DNA from: JAFNAG01 sp963824985
Lineage (GTDB): Bacteria; Acidobacteriota; UBA6911
NCBI GenBank assembly: GCA_963824985.1
Contig: CAWGRQ010000037.1
Location: forward strand, 9,155 to 73,154
DNA: 64,000 bases
Direction: 5' to 3'
Below are positions 44,786 through 54,226 of the stretch, piece after piece. A program made the translations under genes and the position numbers. How positions within the stretch are numbered: the first letter of the stretch is position 1; each line of letters starts with the position of its first letter. The notes under the pieces are model-generated. The model did no database searches, was not told where the DNA came from, and was given only the letters and a program-made list of their open reading frames with translations.

Positions 44786-45598
44786 CTAAGTCTCTCCCGC
44801 AGCCGTGCCCATGGCAGCACCCCCGGTTTCGCAGTCACTCACGGATGACCCTTTCACCAAGCCTGCAGATATCCGGCGACCGGCAGCATCCACCAGCGCG
44901 GAAACGTCGAAGATCGTCTCGGGAGTCGCCTCATTTTCCGTCATCACAAGAGAAATGCTGCCCAAAACGTTCTTCTTCGGGCCAAAAACGGGAGCAGAGA
45001 TTCCAACCCGGCCGGGGTCAACTTCGCCTCGCGACACCACGACGCCTGCTTTACGTATTCGTCGAAGATTGGCTCTTACCGTCAGCCATTCCGCGCCCAG
45101 GCCAGCTTCCGCAATTTCAAGGGAAAACTCACCGAAGAACCATCGAATTGACCCCCATGGAAGATTTGCAAAGATCACCTTTGACGCTGACCCGCGAAAC
45201 ATGGGCATTAACCTTCCCCGCTCATAACTCACGGGAGTCTTCAGGAAAGCTTCTCCTTCCTGGTGGATGCACATGACATAGTTGCGATGCATTCGGCATA
45301 AAAGCGCAATGCCTATTCCTGCCGAATGGGTGATCAAGCGCCGCATAACCGGCTTCCCGAGTTTGATTAAGGGATCACTAATTCGGATCTGCCTGTCAAG
45401 CTCGACGATTGTGGGGCCAAGAACGTAAGCGCTCCCATTAAGAGGCTCAAGCATGCCGATCTTACGGAGACTTCTGAAGTACCTGTAGGCCGTGCTGACG
45501 GAAATCCCGGTTTCTTTGGCGGCTTCTTCCACAGTCCATTCCGGTTTCTGGAGCGTATGTAACCGGAGAATCGACAGCAGCCTATCCGATGTATTCAC
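44786..45598 (-). CDS. IclR-family transcriptional regulator
   Basis: 270 residues. The N-terminal winged helix-turn-helix (DRLLSILRLHTLQKPEWTVE, ETGISVSTAYRYFRSLRKIG) is followed by an IclR effector-binding domain (GIGIALLCRMHRNYVMCIHQ, SYERGRLMPMFRGSASKVIF, GRVGISAPVFGPKKNVLGSI). IclR proteins respond to aromatic acids, glyoxylate or other small acids. It precedes the MoaD-like and AOR genes on the same strand, so it likely controls that module. It may also regulate the divergent M24 gene and the carboxylate-catabolism genes further right. Confidence 0.92.
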   Translation of the reverse strand: MNTSDRLLSILRLHTLQKPEWTVEEAAKETGISVSTAYRYFRSLRKIGMLEPLNGSAYVLGPTIVELDRQIRISDPLIKLGKPVMRRLITHSAGIGIALLCRMHRNYVMCIHQEGEAFLKTPVSYERGRLMPMFRGSASKVIFANLPWGSIRWFFGEFSLEIAEAGLGAEWLTVRANLRRIRKAGVVVSRGEVDPGRVGISAPVFGPKKNVLGSISLVMTENEATPETIFDVSALVDAAGRRISAGLVKGSSVSDCETGGAAMGTAAGET

Positions 45599-46764
45599 AG
45601 GAAAAACTCCGTCTTAGTGATCCGTTTGCTCGACAGTATAAAGATGAGCGCCGAGTGAATGGTTTTGTGTTTGTTTTTCATTATATTAGAAGCGTGCCTT
45701 CCTTTTATCATTAAATATTCCCACACCGAGATAAAAATGTCGAGTGTTATCGACGCTCTCAAGGCAAAGGTGGGGCGAAGGAGGCGAGTCTTTCTGGAGT
45801 CCTAGTTTGGTTCTCTGGAACAGGGCGAGCGCCGCCGCAGCGGCCGTATGATCCTCACTCAAGAATTCGAACGGCTTTCGCCCTCTGCTGCCCTGGCGCT
45901 CAACCTGGGTTGCCGCGACCATGTAGAGATTCTGTGTGAATCGTTTGGGAATCGTTCGACTGCCTTTGCGAGGCTCGATGCATTAGGCCGCCACAAACTC
46001 GTTGCCGCGAGGCGGACTGGTGCTGATCCTGAGACGGCGTCACACAGCACGAAAGACAAACGGATCGTGCGCATCCCGATCCTGGAGCAGCGCATCGCAG
46101 CGGCCGCCTTGAGTAGATGACTTGGTGTTTCGGCATGGGATCAGTTTGCGAAAATCCAACCGAATTGTTATGCCATAGGACTGATTCCTGATGCAGCGGG
46201 CTCGCGATTGCATGCTACCGAGCTATTCGAAATGGAATTCGGCAGGGTGGCTTCATACGGCAATTTCCATGTTGTGGCCAGCTGCACTCGCTGGGGACTG
46301 GACTTCACCCTCGATATGCGGCAACGGCAGGTTCCGTTTGGGATTTTTAGATTTTATAACATGTCCATCTTGACAATATATGACAATATCAGCTTGACAA
46401 CAATACCGGCTATGCTAAATTATGCTATATTTTGATGAAAATGTTATGGCCATGGATGAGCTTTCCAAACCCGAGTCTGAAGCACTCACAGAAATGACCG
46501 TCAGAATTCCTAGGAGGGACGGAGAACCTGGTAGCGGACGTGTTCCGTCCGAAATCTCCCGAGCAGTGTTCCACTACCGTCCGCCAAGGCATTTGCCTTT
46601 TCATTTAAGGAATCACCTTTGAGCGGCTTAAATATTGCAGCCAAAAGCGAACCCGCTGCTCGTAGTGGCTCATCAGTGAACCCGGGCAGATTCCTGCCGG
46701 AAAATTCGCGATGCGATCGTTTCGAATGAATGGTTAATTAGAATCTAATGGAAGGCGGTGCCTG
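45599..46764. other. 1.2-kb regulatory/no-gene region
   Basis: A long divergent gap between the IclR gene and the M24 gene. Small open frames at 45686-46136 in several frames have no family match and look like degenerated DNA. From about 46340 the base composition turns AT-rich, with repeats of TGACAA and TATGCTA listed as separate features. A short frame at 46422-46622 (MDELSKPESEALTEMTVRIP) has no recognised homology and is probably leftover sequence. Confidence 0.55.
46370..46430 (+). promoter_or_regulatory. AT-rich promoter/operator with TGACAA direct repeats
   Basis: TGACAA occurs at 46371, 46381 and 46395, the first two as a TGACAATAT direct repeat. TTGACA at 46394-46399 with TAAATT at 46416-46421 (16-base spacing) is a plausible sigma70-type promoter. 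TATGCTA is also repeated (46411 and 46421). The stretch CAATATATGACAATATCA (46374-46391) recurs with one mismatch at 59379-59396, before another gene of the island, so it may be a regulator site. Confidence 0.45.
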
Positions 46765-47994
46765 ATGAGATTTGGAACTATGGGAGTGGATTTTGAGGAG
46801 AGGGTTAATTTTGATAGGTTGCGGAAGGAACGACTCGCAAAAGCTAAAGAAGCCCTAAAAGCGAGTGATCTGGGATCTCTCGTCTGTTATGACTTTGATA
46901 ACATTCGTTACATTACCGGAACCCATATCGGAGAGTGGTGCCGAAATAAGATGAATCGTTATTGCATCCTGCCGTTGGGTGGGGAACCCTTACTTTTCGA
47001 CCCGGCAACCCCTGCCAAGAAACTTTCCTGTCCGTGGATCGCGGACCGAGTCTATCCCGCAGTCGGATCGATGCGGGGGGCAATTCCGTCTGAAACCGGA
47101 AGCGTAGATAAAGTAGCCAAGGACATATTCAGATGGCTAACGGAATATGGAGTGGAAAAAAGGCCTGTGGGAATGGATATTGCCGACATCCCTCTTATCC
47201 GAGCGTTGGAGAATAAAGGGCTGATGATTGTTGATGGTCAGGAGGTGATGCTGGAAGCCCGGATTGTCAAAACGAAGGATGAAATTGAGCTGTTGAAAGC
47301 TGCTGCGGCTCTGGTAGATGCAGCCTATGAATCGATCGTCAGGGCTATTCGGCCTGGTGCGAGAGAAAATGATCTGGTGGCCGTGGCGAATCAGGTCCTT
47401 TTTAGCCTTGGATCGGAGCTTGTTGAGTGTGTGAACAGTGTGGCTGGAGAAAGGGGAACACCACATCCGCATACCTTTTCGGACCGGATCATTCGTCCGG
47501 GAGATATGGTGTTTCTGGATATTATGCATTCTTATATGGGATATCGTACCTGTTATTACCGTACTTTTGTCTGCGGCAAACCGACGCAGGCTCAGTTGGA
47601 CGCCTACAAACTGGCCTGGAAATGGCTTAAGGATTCTATCGATTTAGTGAGACCAGGAGCAACCACCGCAGATGTGGCGAAGGCTTGGCCCCCTCCGAAA
47701 GAGTTCGGTCTCAATACCGAAGAAGAGGCCTTCCTCCTGCAATTTGGCCACGGCGTGGGCCTGAGCATTTGGGAGAAGCCAGTGATCTCAAGATTGTTTT
47801 CGCTCGAGAAGCCATATCCTATTAGAGAAGGAATGGTTTTTGCTCTCGAGACCTATTGCCCATCAGCAGATGGAAAGGGTGCGGCGCGGATCGAGGAAGA
47901 AGTTGTGGTGACCAAGGAAGGGTGTGAGCGGATCTTCCGGTTTCCCGTCGAAGAGCTTATATCTTGCGGCCTTTCGGGAACCACGACCGTTTGA
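46765..47994 (+). CDS. M24-like (creatinase/Xaa-Pro peptidase fold) protein with altered metal site
   Basis: 409 residues; ATG 46765 after GGAAGGCGG. The creatinase N-domain (RLAKAKEALKASDLGSLVCY, DNIRYITGTHIGEW) precedes an M24 'pita-bread' domain. Of the five ligands, the first Asp (MVFLDIMHSY), the His (QFGHGVGLSIWEKP) and the two Glu (VFALETY, ARIEEEVVVT) are visible. The usual second Asp is not: the segment reads MGYRTCYYRTF where the family has a (S/T)D before x-TRTF. The enzyme may bind one metal or none and may be a hydrolase, lyase (such as the DMSP lyase DddP, which has an M24 fold) or other acid-processing enzyme. An MFS gene follows after 370 bases. GC is lower than in the neighbours, suggesting transfer. 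Confidence 0.8.
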   Translation: MRFGTMGVDFEERVNFDRLRKERLAKAKEALKASDLGSLVCYDFDNIRYITGTHIGEWCRNKMNRYCILPLGGEPLLFDPATPAKKLSCPWIADRVYPAVGSMRGAIPSETGSVDKVAKDIFRWLTEYGVEKRPVGMDIADIPLIRALENKGLMIVDGQEVMLEARIVKTKDEIELLKAAAALVDAAYESIVRAIRPGARENDLVAVANQVLFSLGSELVECVNSVAGERGTPHPHTFSDRIIRPGDMVFLDIMHSYMGYRTCYYRTFVCGKPTQAQLDAYKLAWKWLKDSIDLVRPGATTADVAKAWPPPKEFGLNTEEEAFLLQFGHGVGLSIWEKPVISRLFSLEKPYPIREGMVFALETYCPSADGKGAARIEEEVVVTKEGCERIFRFPVEELISCGLSGTTTV

Positions 47995-48000
47995 CGGTCG
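47984..48000 (+). terminator. Hairpin at the end of the M24 gene
   Basis: CGACCG and CGGTCG (6 bp) with loop TTTGA overlap the TGA stop at 47992-47994. No T-run follows (GGAAGAATAAAAAAGG comes next), so this is only a possible terminator or pausing hairpin. Confidence 0.4.
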
Positions 48001-48364
48001 GGAAGAATAAAAAAGGGAGCGGGCGAAGAGTGAGGAGGTAGGCTTTATTGGGTCGGGAACAACTCGTCGGCTTATAGCGGACCGGATTTTGGGCGCAGGA
48101 TTCCAACCTCCCCTCTCGAAACTGACCTTTCCGGAGAGAGTAGGTTTTACCCAGAAGGGATTACAGGTGGCCGGCTCTCGCTACGCGGTGGCTGCTCGAC
48201 CGGTCATTGTTAACTCAATGGTCGCTGATGGCGCTGCTTTTGAGGCCATCAGCCTTTACAGAACCTGATCCTGCGATGGCCTTACATTTCCTGCTCTTCG
48301 CACCCATGCGGCTTTTTGCTTCCTATCCGACTAACAAGATCACCTGCGAGAAGAGGAAGAATCA
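47995..48364. other. Intergenic leader before MFS gene
   Basis: About 370 bases with no family match in any frame. The last 15 bases hold a GAGAAGAGGAAG ribosome site. A part around 48060-48150 is GC-mixed and may be an old gene remnant, but I cannot name it. Confidence 0.4.
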
Positions 48365-49636
48365 ATGGAGACCACATCGGAGGTAGAAAAGAGGGTTTTT
48401 GCCAAGATCGCGTGGAGATTGGTGCCCATCCTGGGCATTGCTAATGTTCTGAATTTTGTGGATCGGCTCAATATTAGTTTTGCCGCCTTAACGATGAATC
48501 AGGAAGTCGGATTGACGGCAACCCAGTTTGGTGCCGGAGCCGGCATTCTGTTTCTCGGGTACTGCTTGTTTGGATTTCCGAGCAATCTCGCTCTATACCG
48601 CTTCGGGGCGAGAATTTGGATCACGCTAATCGTGGTCACCTGGGGACTGGTCTCCGCGGCGACATGTTTTGTGTCGGGACCAGTCAGTTGGTATCTATTG
48701 CGATTGCTGCTCGGCGTGGCCGAGGCGGGTTTTTTCCCCGGAGTCACCTACCTCATAGGGACGTGGTTTCCAGTTGAATACCGTGCGCGCATACTGGCCT
48801 GGTTCCTGGTCGCGATTCCTGTCTCCTCGGTTATCAGTGGTCCCATTTCCGGTCTATTGCTTGGGATGGATGGAATTGCTGGAATCGCCGGCTGGCAGTG
48901 GTTATTTCTCTTGGAAGGGTTGCCAGCGGTACTTGTCGGCGTCGCGATCCCTTGGGTGATTGTGGACCGACCGGAGCAAGCTCGATGGCTGACGGAGGAG
49001 GAGCGGCAAGTCGTGGCCAAACGCATTCACGGCGAACAGCGCGATAGGCCGGTCCGCCGTCTGCTGCCTGCGATTAAAGACGTCAGGGTACTGACCTTGG
49101 CTGTGGTTCAATTCGGGTTTATAGTGGGTGCCTACGGAGTCGGAATTTGGCTTCCTCAGATTATCAAGGCCGGTCACTTTTCGGACTTGGAGGTCGGTTT
49201 CGTCACAGGCGGATGCTATGTTGTGGCCTCCATCGGGATGTTTGCCTGGTCGGCCTACGTAGACAGAAGCGGACGGAGAATCAGACATCTTACGCTAGCC
49301 TGCCTGGCGGCGGCAGTCGGGTCGATTTTCGCCATTTTAACCGGAAATTTTTGGCTGTCCCTCACGTGGCTAACGGTTGCCCTCATAGGCATCACCGCTG
49401 CGAGAACCATCTTCTGGGCGATCCCGGCGCGCTTCCTTACTGGGTTGGCTGCGGCGGGTGGCATCGCATTTATCAACTCAATCGGCACAACGGGTGGCTT
49501 CGTTGGACCCGCCTTGATAGGTTGGTTGAAGGATCAGACGGGCTCCTTTTCCGCAGGGCTACTCGCAATGGCCGGCATCCTGCTGATATCCACGGTGATG
49601 GCATGGTCGCTGAAATTTTCCGTGAAGCAAGAGTGA
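48365..49636 (+). CDS. MFS transporter, anion:cation symporter (phthalate/tartrate permease) type
   Basis: 423 residues, ATG 48365 after GAAGAGGAAGAATC. It follows the ACS-family layout: short N-terminus (VEKRVFAKIAWRLVPILGI), NFVDRLNISFAALTM after helix 1 (the family's DR-N-I/V-S-x-A motif), LYRFGARIWI, LLGVAEAGFFPGVTYLIGTW near helix 4-5, and DRSGRRIRH between the halves. Twelve membrane helices are expected. Such proteins import organic anions such as phthalate, tartrate or glucarate. The M24-like gene upstream and the dehydrogenase/cupin genes downstream on the other strand make an organic acid a likely cargo. The gene ends 80 bases from the convergent hydrolase gene. Confidence 0.9.
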   Translation: METTSEVEKRVFAKIAWRLVPILGIANVLNFVDRLNISFAALTMNQEVGLTATQFGAGAGILFLGYCLFGFPSNLALYRFGARIWITLIVVTWGLVSAATCFVSGPVSWYLLRLLLGVAEAGFFPGVTYLIGTWFPVEYRARILAWFLVAIPVSSVISGPISGLLLGMDGIAGIAGWQWLFLLEGLPAVLVGVAIPWVIVDRPEQARWLTEEERQVVAKRIHGEQRDRPVRRLLPAIKDVRVLTLAVVQFGFIVGAYGVGIWLPQIIKAGHFSDLEVGFVTGGCYVVASIGMFAWSAYVDRSGRRIRHLTLACLAAAVGSIFAILTGNFWLSLTWLTVALIGITAARTIFWAIPARFLTGLAAAGGIAFINSIGTTGGFVGPALIGWLKDQTGSFSAGLLAMAGILLISTVMAWSLKFSVKQE

Positions 49637-49716
49637 GGCACATGGCTCGCCCGCTTCGGCTTCGGATTCGCGGAAACAGCAAAATCTGCGAGTCGCCCGG
49701 CAACTCACCAATAAGT

Positions 49717-50544
49717 TTAAGCAGCTGAAGGCACGCGCTCGATCAGATGCAACAATACGTTCGCGATCACCTCTGGGCGCTCAACAATGGTCAGATGTCT
49801 CGCCTTGGGGATGATCAGCAGCGTTGAGCCCTTAATGCCGCTTTCAAGCACTCTTGCCATATCTGGGGGAGTGGCATAGTCTTCTTCGCCGACGACGATG
49901 GCAGTGGGAACGGGCAATGCACCCAGAGCTGTTCGCAAATCAAATGCCCCAAGCATATTGCAGGCGGCCGCATAGGACGACATGTCATTTTTCAGGAATA
50001 TGTCCGAACAGCGCGTCACGGTGTCGGCGTGCTCCTCGCGGAATTTGTCGGTGAACCAGCGGGTCTGCTGGAACGCGATCAATCCGGCGAATCCCTTCTC
50101 TTGGGCCTCCCGTACACGCCAGGCCCAGCGATCAGCCGCTTCGGCTCCATACCAGGATGTAGTGTCGAAGAGGCCCAGCGTCCGCACACGGTGCGGGTGC
50201 GAGACCGCGAACTGCAATGCCACACTGCCTCCCATGGAGGCGCCTGCCACGTGAGCACTGTCCCAGCCTACGTCATCCAACAAGCCGGCCAGATCGTCCG
50301 CGAACATTTCAAGGCGAAAGGGTCCTGCTCCCTTAGTGGACGAACCATGTCCACGACAGTCGTATGTAAGGATGGTAGCCTTATGGACCATCTGCTCGAC
50401 GACCGGATCCCATATAGTGCTGTTCATTGCGAGAGTGTGCACTAGCACAAGTCGAGCCCGCGCGGGATCATTGTTGCCGTGAAGGGTGTATTGAAGGGTG
50501 ATGCCGTCGCGTGTCGCGGCAGTGCCGGCATGTTTATGATACAT
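49717..50544 (-). CDS. Alpha/beta hydrolase (3-oxoadipate enol-lactonase-like)
   Basis: 275 residues. The alpha/beta hydrolase core shows oxyanion region LVLVHTLAMNSTIWDPV, nucleophile VAGASMGGSVALQFA (GxSxG), acid in VVGEEDYATPP and His in KARHLTIVERP. The sequence style and neighbourhood resemble PcaD-type enol-lactonases of the 3-oxoadipate pathway, which hydrolyse lactones from aromatic ring cleavage. Other small esterases cannot be excluded. It is the last gene of a long minus-strand run that includes an aromatic-acid type MFS porter just upstream (117-base gap). Confidence 0.82.
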   Translation of the reverse strand: MYHKHAGTAATRDGITLQYTLHGNNDPARARLVLVHTLAMNSTIWDPVVEQMVHKATILTYDCRGHGSSTKGAGPFRLEMFADDLAGLLDDVGWDSAHVAGASMGGSVALQFAVSHPHRVRTLGLFDTTSWYGAEAADRWAWRVREAQEKGFAGLIAFQQTRWFTDKFREEHADTVTRCSDIFLKNDMSSYAAACNMLGAFDLRTALGALPVPTAIVVGEEDYATPPDMARVLESGIKGSTLLIIPKARHLTIVERPEVIANVLLHLIERVPSAA

Positions 50545-50661
50545 AGTACGTTCCTCCTATGCGGTTGAGCTCAGTTCCTGAGAGGCACGTTTCCGTTCCC
50601 CCTTGAGCAATTATGTCATGAGCAATAATCTACAATAACCAGGACGATCGCACAGGTTGCC

Positions 50662-52002
50662 TCACAGCCTGAAAGCATTTGCCTTGCCCTTCAGCGCGAT
50701 GCTCAGAAGCACTGCAAGTGCAGCCATAAAGGCTGGCGCCGTTCCGGCCAGGAATATCTGCGGCGTCGTCCAATCCCTCGAGAGCAACATCCCGGCGACC
50801 AACGGGCCGATGATCGAGCCGATACGGCCCACTCCAAGTGCCCAGCCAACGCCCGTCGACCGGACGGTGGTCGGGTAGAAGCTCGCCGAGAGTGCGTTGA
50901 GCCCGGCTTGCGCTCCTTGGATTGAGATTCCGAGAATAAGCGTCGCCGTCATCATAACGGTGAATGACGTCGCGTACGCCATTCCGACGATCAGTACCAC
51001 ACACAACAAAAACTCAGTGAGTAATGTCGCAAATGCACCCCGCATCTTCATCAGGCTTCCCTGAATGAGGCTGCCGATAACCCCGCCGAAGCTGAAAAGC
51101 CCGGCAGCCGTGACCCCGGCTGAAATCGGCATACCGGCTGTCGTCAGGAGACCTGGGAGCCAGTTCATGAAGAAGTAGAGCAGCAGCAGGTTCATGAAGA
51201 AAGGGATCCACAGGAGCACCGTTCCCAATGCTCGCCCTTCTGTAAACAGATGCTTAACTGGCAACCCGCCCGCCTGCTCGCGCCTCGGCGCCGGTGCTCT
51301 CACGGTCGCGGCAGCCATGAAGGGTCCCATCCTTGCCATGATGGCCGCCACTTTTCGAGGATCGGCACCGGTGGCGGACAGGAACCGCACAGATTCGGGC
51401 AGCAACTTGATCAGAGCGACTGCGATGACCAGCGGTAGCAGTCCGCCTAAATAGAAAACTGAGCGCCAGCCCCACAGCGGCAGCATTTTCGTGCTGACCA
51501 AGCTCGCAGCCAAGGCACCGAGCGGCATGCCGGCGAACAGCGCGCCCACGAAAATCGGTTGCAGACGCTTTGGGGTGTATTCAGCGGTAAGCGCGACGAC
51601 GTTCGGCATCGCCCCGCCGAGTCCAAGCCCGGTCAGGAAGCGGAACAATATGAACTCCTGAAGTGAGTCAGCGTGCGCGGTCATGATGGTGAACGACCCA
51701 AATAGCAGCGCCGACGCGATGATGACGATCTTGCGGCCGCAACGATCTGCGATCGGACCGCTAGCGAGCGCCCCGATCATCAGGCCTATCAGTGCGGCGC
51801 TGAAGATGGGGCCGAATGTCTTCAGCGGGATCGACAGGTCCTGTGCGATGGCCGGCGCGAGAAATCCGATACACTGCGCATCAAAGCCCTCGAGCAACAT
51901 TAATGTGCCGCATTGTGCGATAACTCCCATCTGGAATCGACTTAGCGGTTGTTCGTCGATCAAATCGCTGACACTGCGTGCATGCAGTCCGCTGTCCATC
52001 AT
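50662..52002 (-). CDS. MFS transporter, aromatic acid:H+ symporter (PcaK/BenK) type
   Basis: 446 residues. Marker motifs of the AAHS family are QMGVIAQCGTLMLLEGFDAQ (the DGxD/E-like helix 1 region), SGPIADRCGRKIVII after helix 2 and FRFLTGLGLGGAMPNVVALT in helix 4. Twelve helices are expected. Known members carry 4-hydroxybenzoate, benzoate or similar acids by proton symport. It lies between a hydroxyacid dehydrogenase and a lactonase-like hydrolase on the same strand, supporting a role in uptake of an aromatic or hydroxy acid. The exact cargo is not shown. Confidence 0.88.
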   Translation of the reverse strand: MMDSGLHARSVSDLIDEQPLSRFQMGVIAQCGTLMLLEGFDAQCIGFLAPAIAQDLSIPLKTFGPIFSAALIGLMIGALASGPIADRCGRKIVIIASALLFGSFTIMTAHADSLQEFILFRFLTGLGLGGAMPNVVALTAEYTPKRLQPIFVGALFAGMPLGALAASLVSTKMLPLWGWRSVFYLGGLLPLVIAVALIKLLPESVRFLSATGADPRKVAAIMARMGPFMAAATVRAPAPRREQAGGLPVKHLFTEGRALGTVLLWIPFFMNLLLLYFFMNWLPGLLTTAGMPISAGVTAAGLFSFGGVIGSLIQGSLMKMRGAFATLLTEFLLCVVLIVGMAYATSFTVMMTATLILGISIQGAQAGLNALSASFYPTTVRSTGVGWALGVGRIGSIIGPLVAGMLLSRDWTTPQIFLAGTAPAFMAALAVLLSIALKGKANAFRL

Positions 52003-52164
52003 ACCTTCTCCTCCAATCCACTCAGAAGGCTGGGGGCCTCCCTCGCTCCAATATCTGCCGAGGCGATCCCTCTCGTCACTGTCCCGGCCACCGATGGCGC
52101 CGCGCCATTGAGCCTGGATGTGACTCGCCCGTCGCTGATGGCTGATCGAAGGTTCCTACCAGCC

Positions 52165-53187
52165 TCAGCGTGGTTTAAAAGATGACTTGAAGCGCGCTTC
52201 AAAGCGCGCGCGAACCGCCGGATTGCACAGCCCGACCTCGGGCAACTGGCCGTTCAGCATAAGCACCAGATTCGCGGCTGCCTGATTGAGCGTGCGCTCG
52301 CGGGTGCGGGCCGTTGTGCCGGCGTGGTGCGGCGTGATGATCACATTCTCCAACTCAAGCAGCGGGCTCTCCGACGTGAGCGGCTCGGGCTCGAAGACAT
52401 CGAGCGCAGCCCCCGCCAGTCGCCGCTCCTTGAGCACGTCGATCAGCGCCTGCTGATCGACGATCGTCGCCCTCGCGGTATTGACGAAGAATGCGCTCGG
52501 CTTCATGCGGCTGAACCGTTCGGCGTTGAAGAGCCCTTTCGTCTGCGCGGTGACTGTCATGTGCAGCGACACGATGTCGGAGGCCGCGAGTAGATCGTCG
52601 AGTTCGCCGACTTTCTCGGCGCCTAGGGCGGCAATGGTCTCGTCGCTCTGGTAGGGATCATAGGCAAGCACGCGCATGCCGAGAGCCATGGCGCGCCGGC
52701 CGACCAATTGGCCGATATTGCCAAATCCGACCAGACCGAGGACGCTACCCTCGATGTCCCCGCCGATGATTCGGCGCGCGTCGTTCCAGCGGTTCGCGCG
52801 AACCATGCGATCGAGCTGCGGAATCTGGCGCATAACCGAAAGGATGAGTGCCACGGTGTGCTCGGCCACGCCCAGCGAGTTCGCGCCCGGCGTATTGGTC
52901 ACAGGAATCCCGTGCTCGGTCGCTGCCTCCAGATCGATCGCTTCGACTCCGACGCCGTATTTCGAGAGTGCGCGCAAGTGCGGCGCAGCCTTGATCACGG
53001 CGAGCGGCACTTTCTCGAACGCCGTGAGCAGGGCGCCTTCGACGCCGGCAAATACTTCGGCGATTTCTTCGGCGCTATAGACGCGTTCGGGCTCGACTAC
53101 GACCTCGACTGCCGGATCGAGAATCGGCCGGGCGAAGTCGTAGAACTGCCAGAGGACTCCGGGAAAATAGATTCTGGATTTGGCCAT
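52165..53187 (-). CDS. D-2-hydroxyacid dehydrogenase family protein
   Basis: 340 residues; ATG 53187. It has an NAD-binding Rossmann motif GLVGFGNIGQLVGRRAMA and the catalytic set of the family: Arg in NTARATIVDQ, Glu in DVFEPEPLTSE and His in VIITPHHAGTTA. The N-terminal substrate domain is short and typical (RIYFPGVLWQFYDFARPIL). It interconverts a 2-oxoacid and a D-2-hydroxyacid with NAD(P)H. Within this cluster it may reduce or oxidise the acid produced by the neighbouring hydrolase or dehydrogenase; the substrate is open. Confidence 0.9.
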   Translation of the reverse strand: MAKSRIYFPGVLWQFYDFARPILDPAVEVVVEPERVYSAEEIAEVFAGVEGALLTAFEKVPLAVIKAAPHLRALSKYGVGVEAIDLEAATEHGIPVTNTPGANSLGVAEHTVALILSVMRQIPQLDRMVRANRWNDARRIIGGDIEGSVLGLVGFGNIGQLVGRRAMALGMRVLAYDPYQSDETIAALGAEKVGELDDLLAASDIVSLHMTVTAQTKGLFNAERFSRMKPSAFFVNTARATIVDQQALIDVLKERRLAGAALDVFEPEPLTSESPLLELENVIITPHHAGTTARTRERTLNQAAANLVLMLNGQLPEVGLCNPAVRARFEARFKSSFKPR

Positions 53188-53325
53188 TTCATCTCCTGTT
53201 CGGTTCGGTCACACGGACTTGGGCTCGCAACGGCAAATCCGAGCGACCGAAGCCGCGCTGCAGAACCGCTTGGCGATTCTCCTTGGTCCCCGCCAAATCG
53301 GCCTCAGCTGTACTTCAGCCAGTCT

Positions 53326-54225
53326 TCAATCCAATCCGCAGGTGCTGGCCTGTTCGCGGGCGACGACGGCCCAGTCTTTCTCGCCTTCACCATGGGCAAT
53401 GGCGCTGAGCAGCCGATCGCGAAACGCGCTGCCGCTAGGTAGTGGAATTCGTCCCATGTCAGCCGCGGCCATTATCAAATTAAAGTCCTTAAGACCCAAC
53501 AGCGTCGTGAAACCGGCTTTGTCATACGATCCATCTACCATGATCTTGCCGTAGACTCTATATGCGGGCGCCGAGAAGAGGCCTTCAGTCATTACATGGT
53601 AAAGCACCTGGGGCGCGACACCGTATGTCCGCACGAGCGAAAATGCCTCGGCCATGGCTTCGATGGCACAGCCGAGCAAAAAGTTGTTAGCCAGCTTGAT
53701 TGCAAGCGCAGACTCCGGGATCGGACCGGCCTCGAGCGTTTGCCAGCCCATGACCTTGAACAACGGCTCGCATCGGGTAACGGCTTCTGGAGGTCCAGCA
53801 GCAACGATCCCGAGTTGTCCCGTAGCTGCCAGATCGGGTCGGCCCAGAACCGGAGCCGCAACGAGGACTTGGTTCGCTTCGGCATGGGCGGCGGCGAGGG
53901 CTCGAATTGTAGCAATGCCGTGAGTGCCCATCGAGAGATGAATGGCACCTGCAGGCATGGAGGCCCGAATTCCACCCGAACCCAATACGACTCCGTTTAG
54001 TACGGCATCGTCGGGTAACATCGTGACGACAACATCGCGTCCGACAGACGCTTCGGCTATCGTCGAGGCAACTTTGATACCCGCCGCAGCGAATTCCTCC
54101 GTCTGGGCACGTACAACGTCATAAACGATGATCTCATGACCATCGCCGGAGATTCGACGCGCCATACCTCGTCCCATGCGTCCCAGCCCATAAAATCCTA
54201 CTTTCAGTCTATTTGGGTTGCTCAT
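53326..54225 (-). CDS. 3-Hydroxyisobutyrate dehydrogenase-like NAD(P) oxidoreductase
   Basis: 299 residues; ATG 54225 is preceded by GGAGAAATGAC. The beta-hydroxyacid dehydrogenase pattern is clear: VGFYGLGRMGRGMARRIS, VVTMLPDDAVLNGVVLG, SMGTHGIATI in place of the usual DxSTxxP line, and the catalytic Lys in ALAIKLANNFLLG. The family oxidises 3-hydroxyisobutyrate, tartronate semialdehyde or similar compounds. The start overlaps the TGA of a small upstream membrane-protein gene (ATGACATG), so they are coupled. It is followed by another dehydrogenase on the same strand. Confidence 0.9.
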   Translation of the reverse strand: MSNPNRLKVGFYGLGRMGRGMARRISGDGHEIIVYDVVRAQTEEFAAAGIKVASTIAEASVGRDVVVTMLPDDAVLNGVVLGSGGIRASMPAGAIHLSMGTHGIATIRALAAAHAEANQVLVAAPVLGRPDLAATGQLGIVAAGPPEAVTRCEPLFKVMGWQTLEAGPIPESALAIKLANNFLLGCAIEAMAEAFSLVRTYGVAPQVLYHVMTEGLFSAPAYRVYGKIMVDGSYDKAGFTTLLGLKDFNLIMAAADMGRIPLPSGSAFRDRLLSAIAHGEGEKDWAVVAREQASTCGLD

Positions 54226-54226
54226 G

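Noticed and set aside
45686..46136. Overlapping small open frames between IclR and M24 genes
   Set aside because: Open in several frames at once, no ribosome site, no family; likely non-coding.
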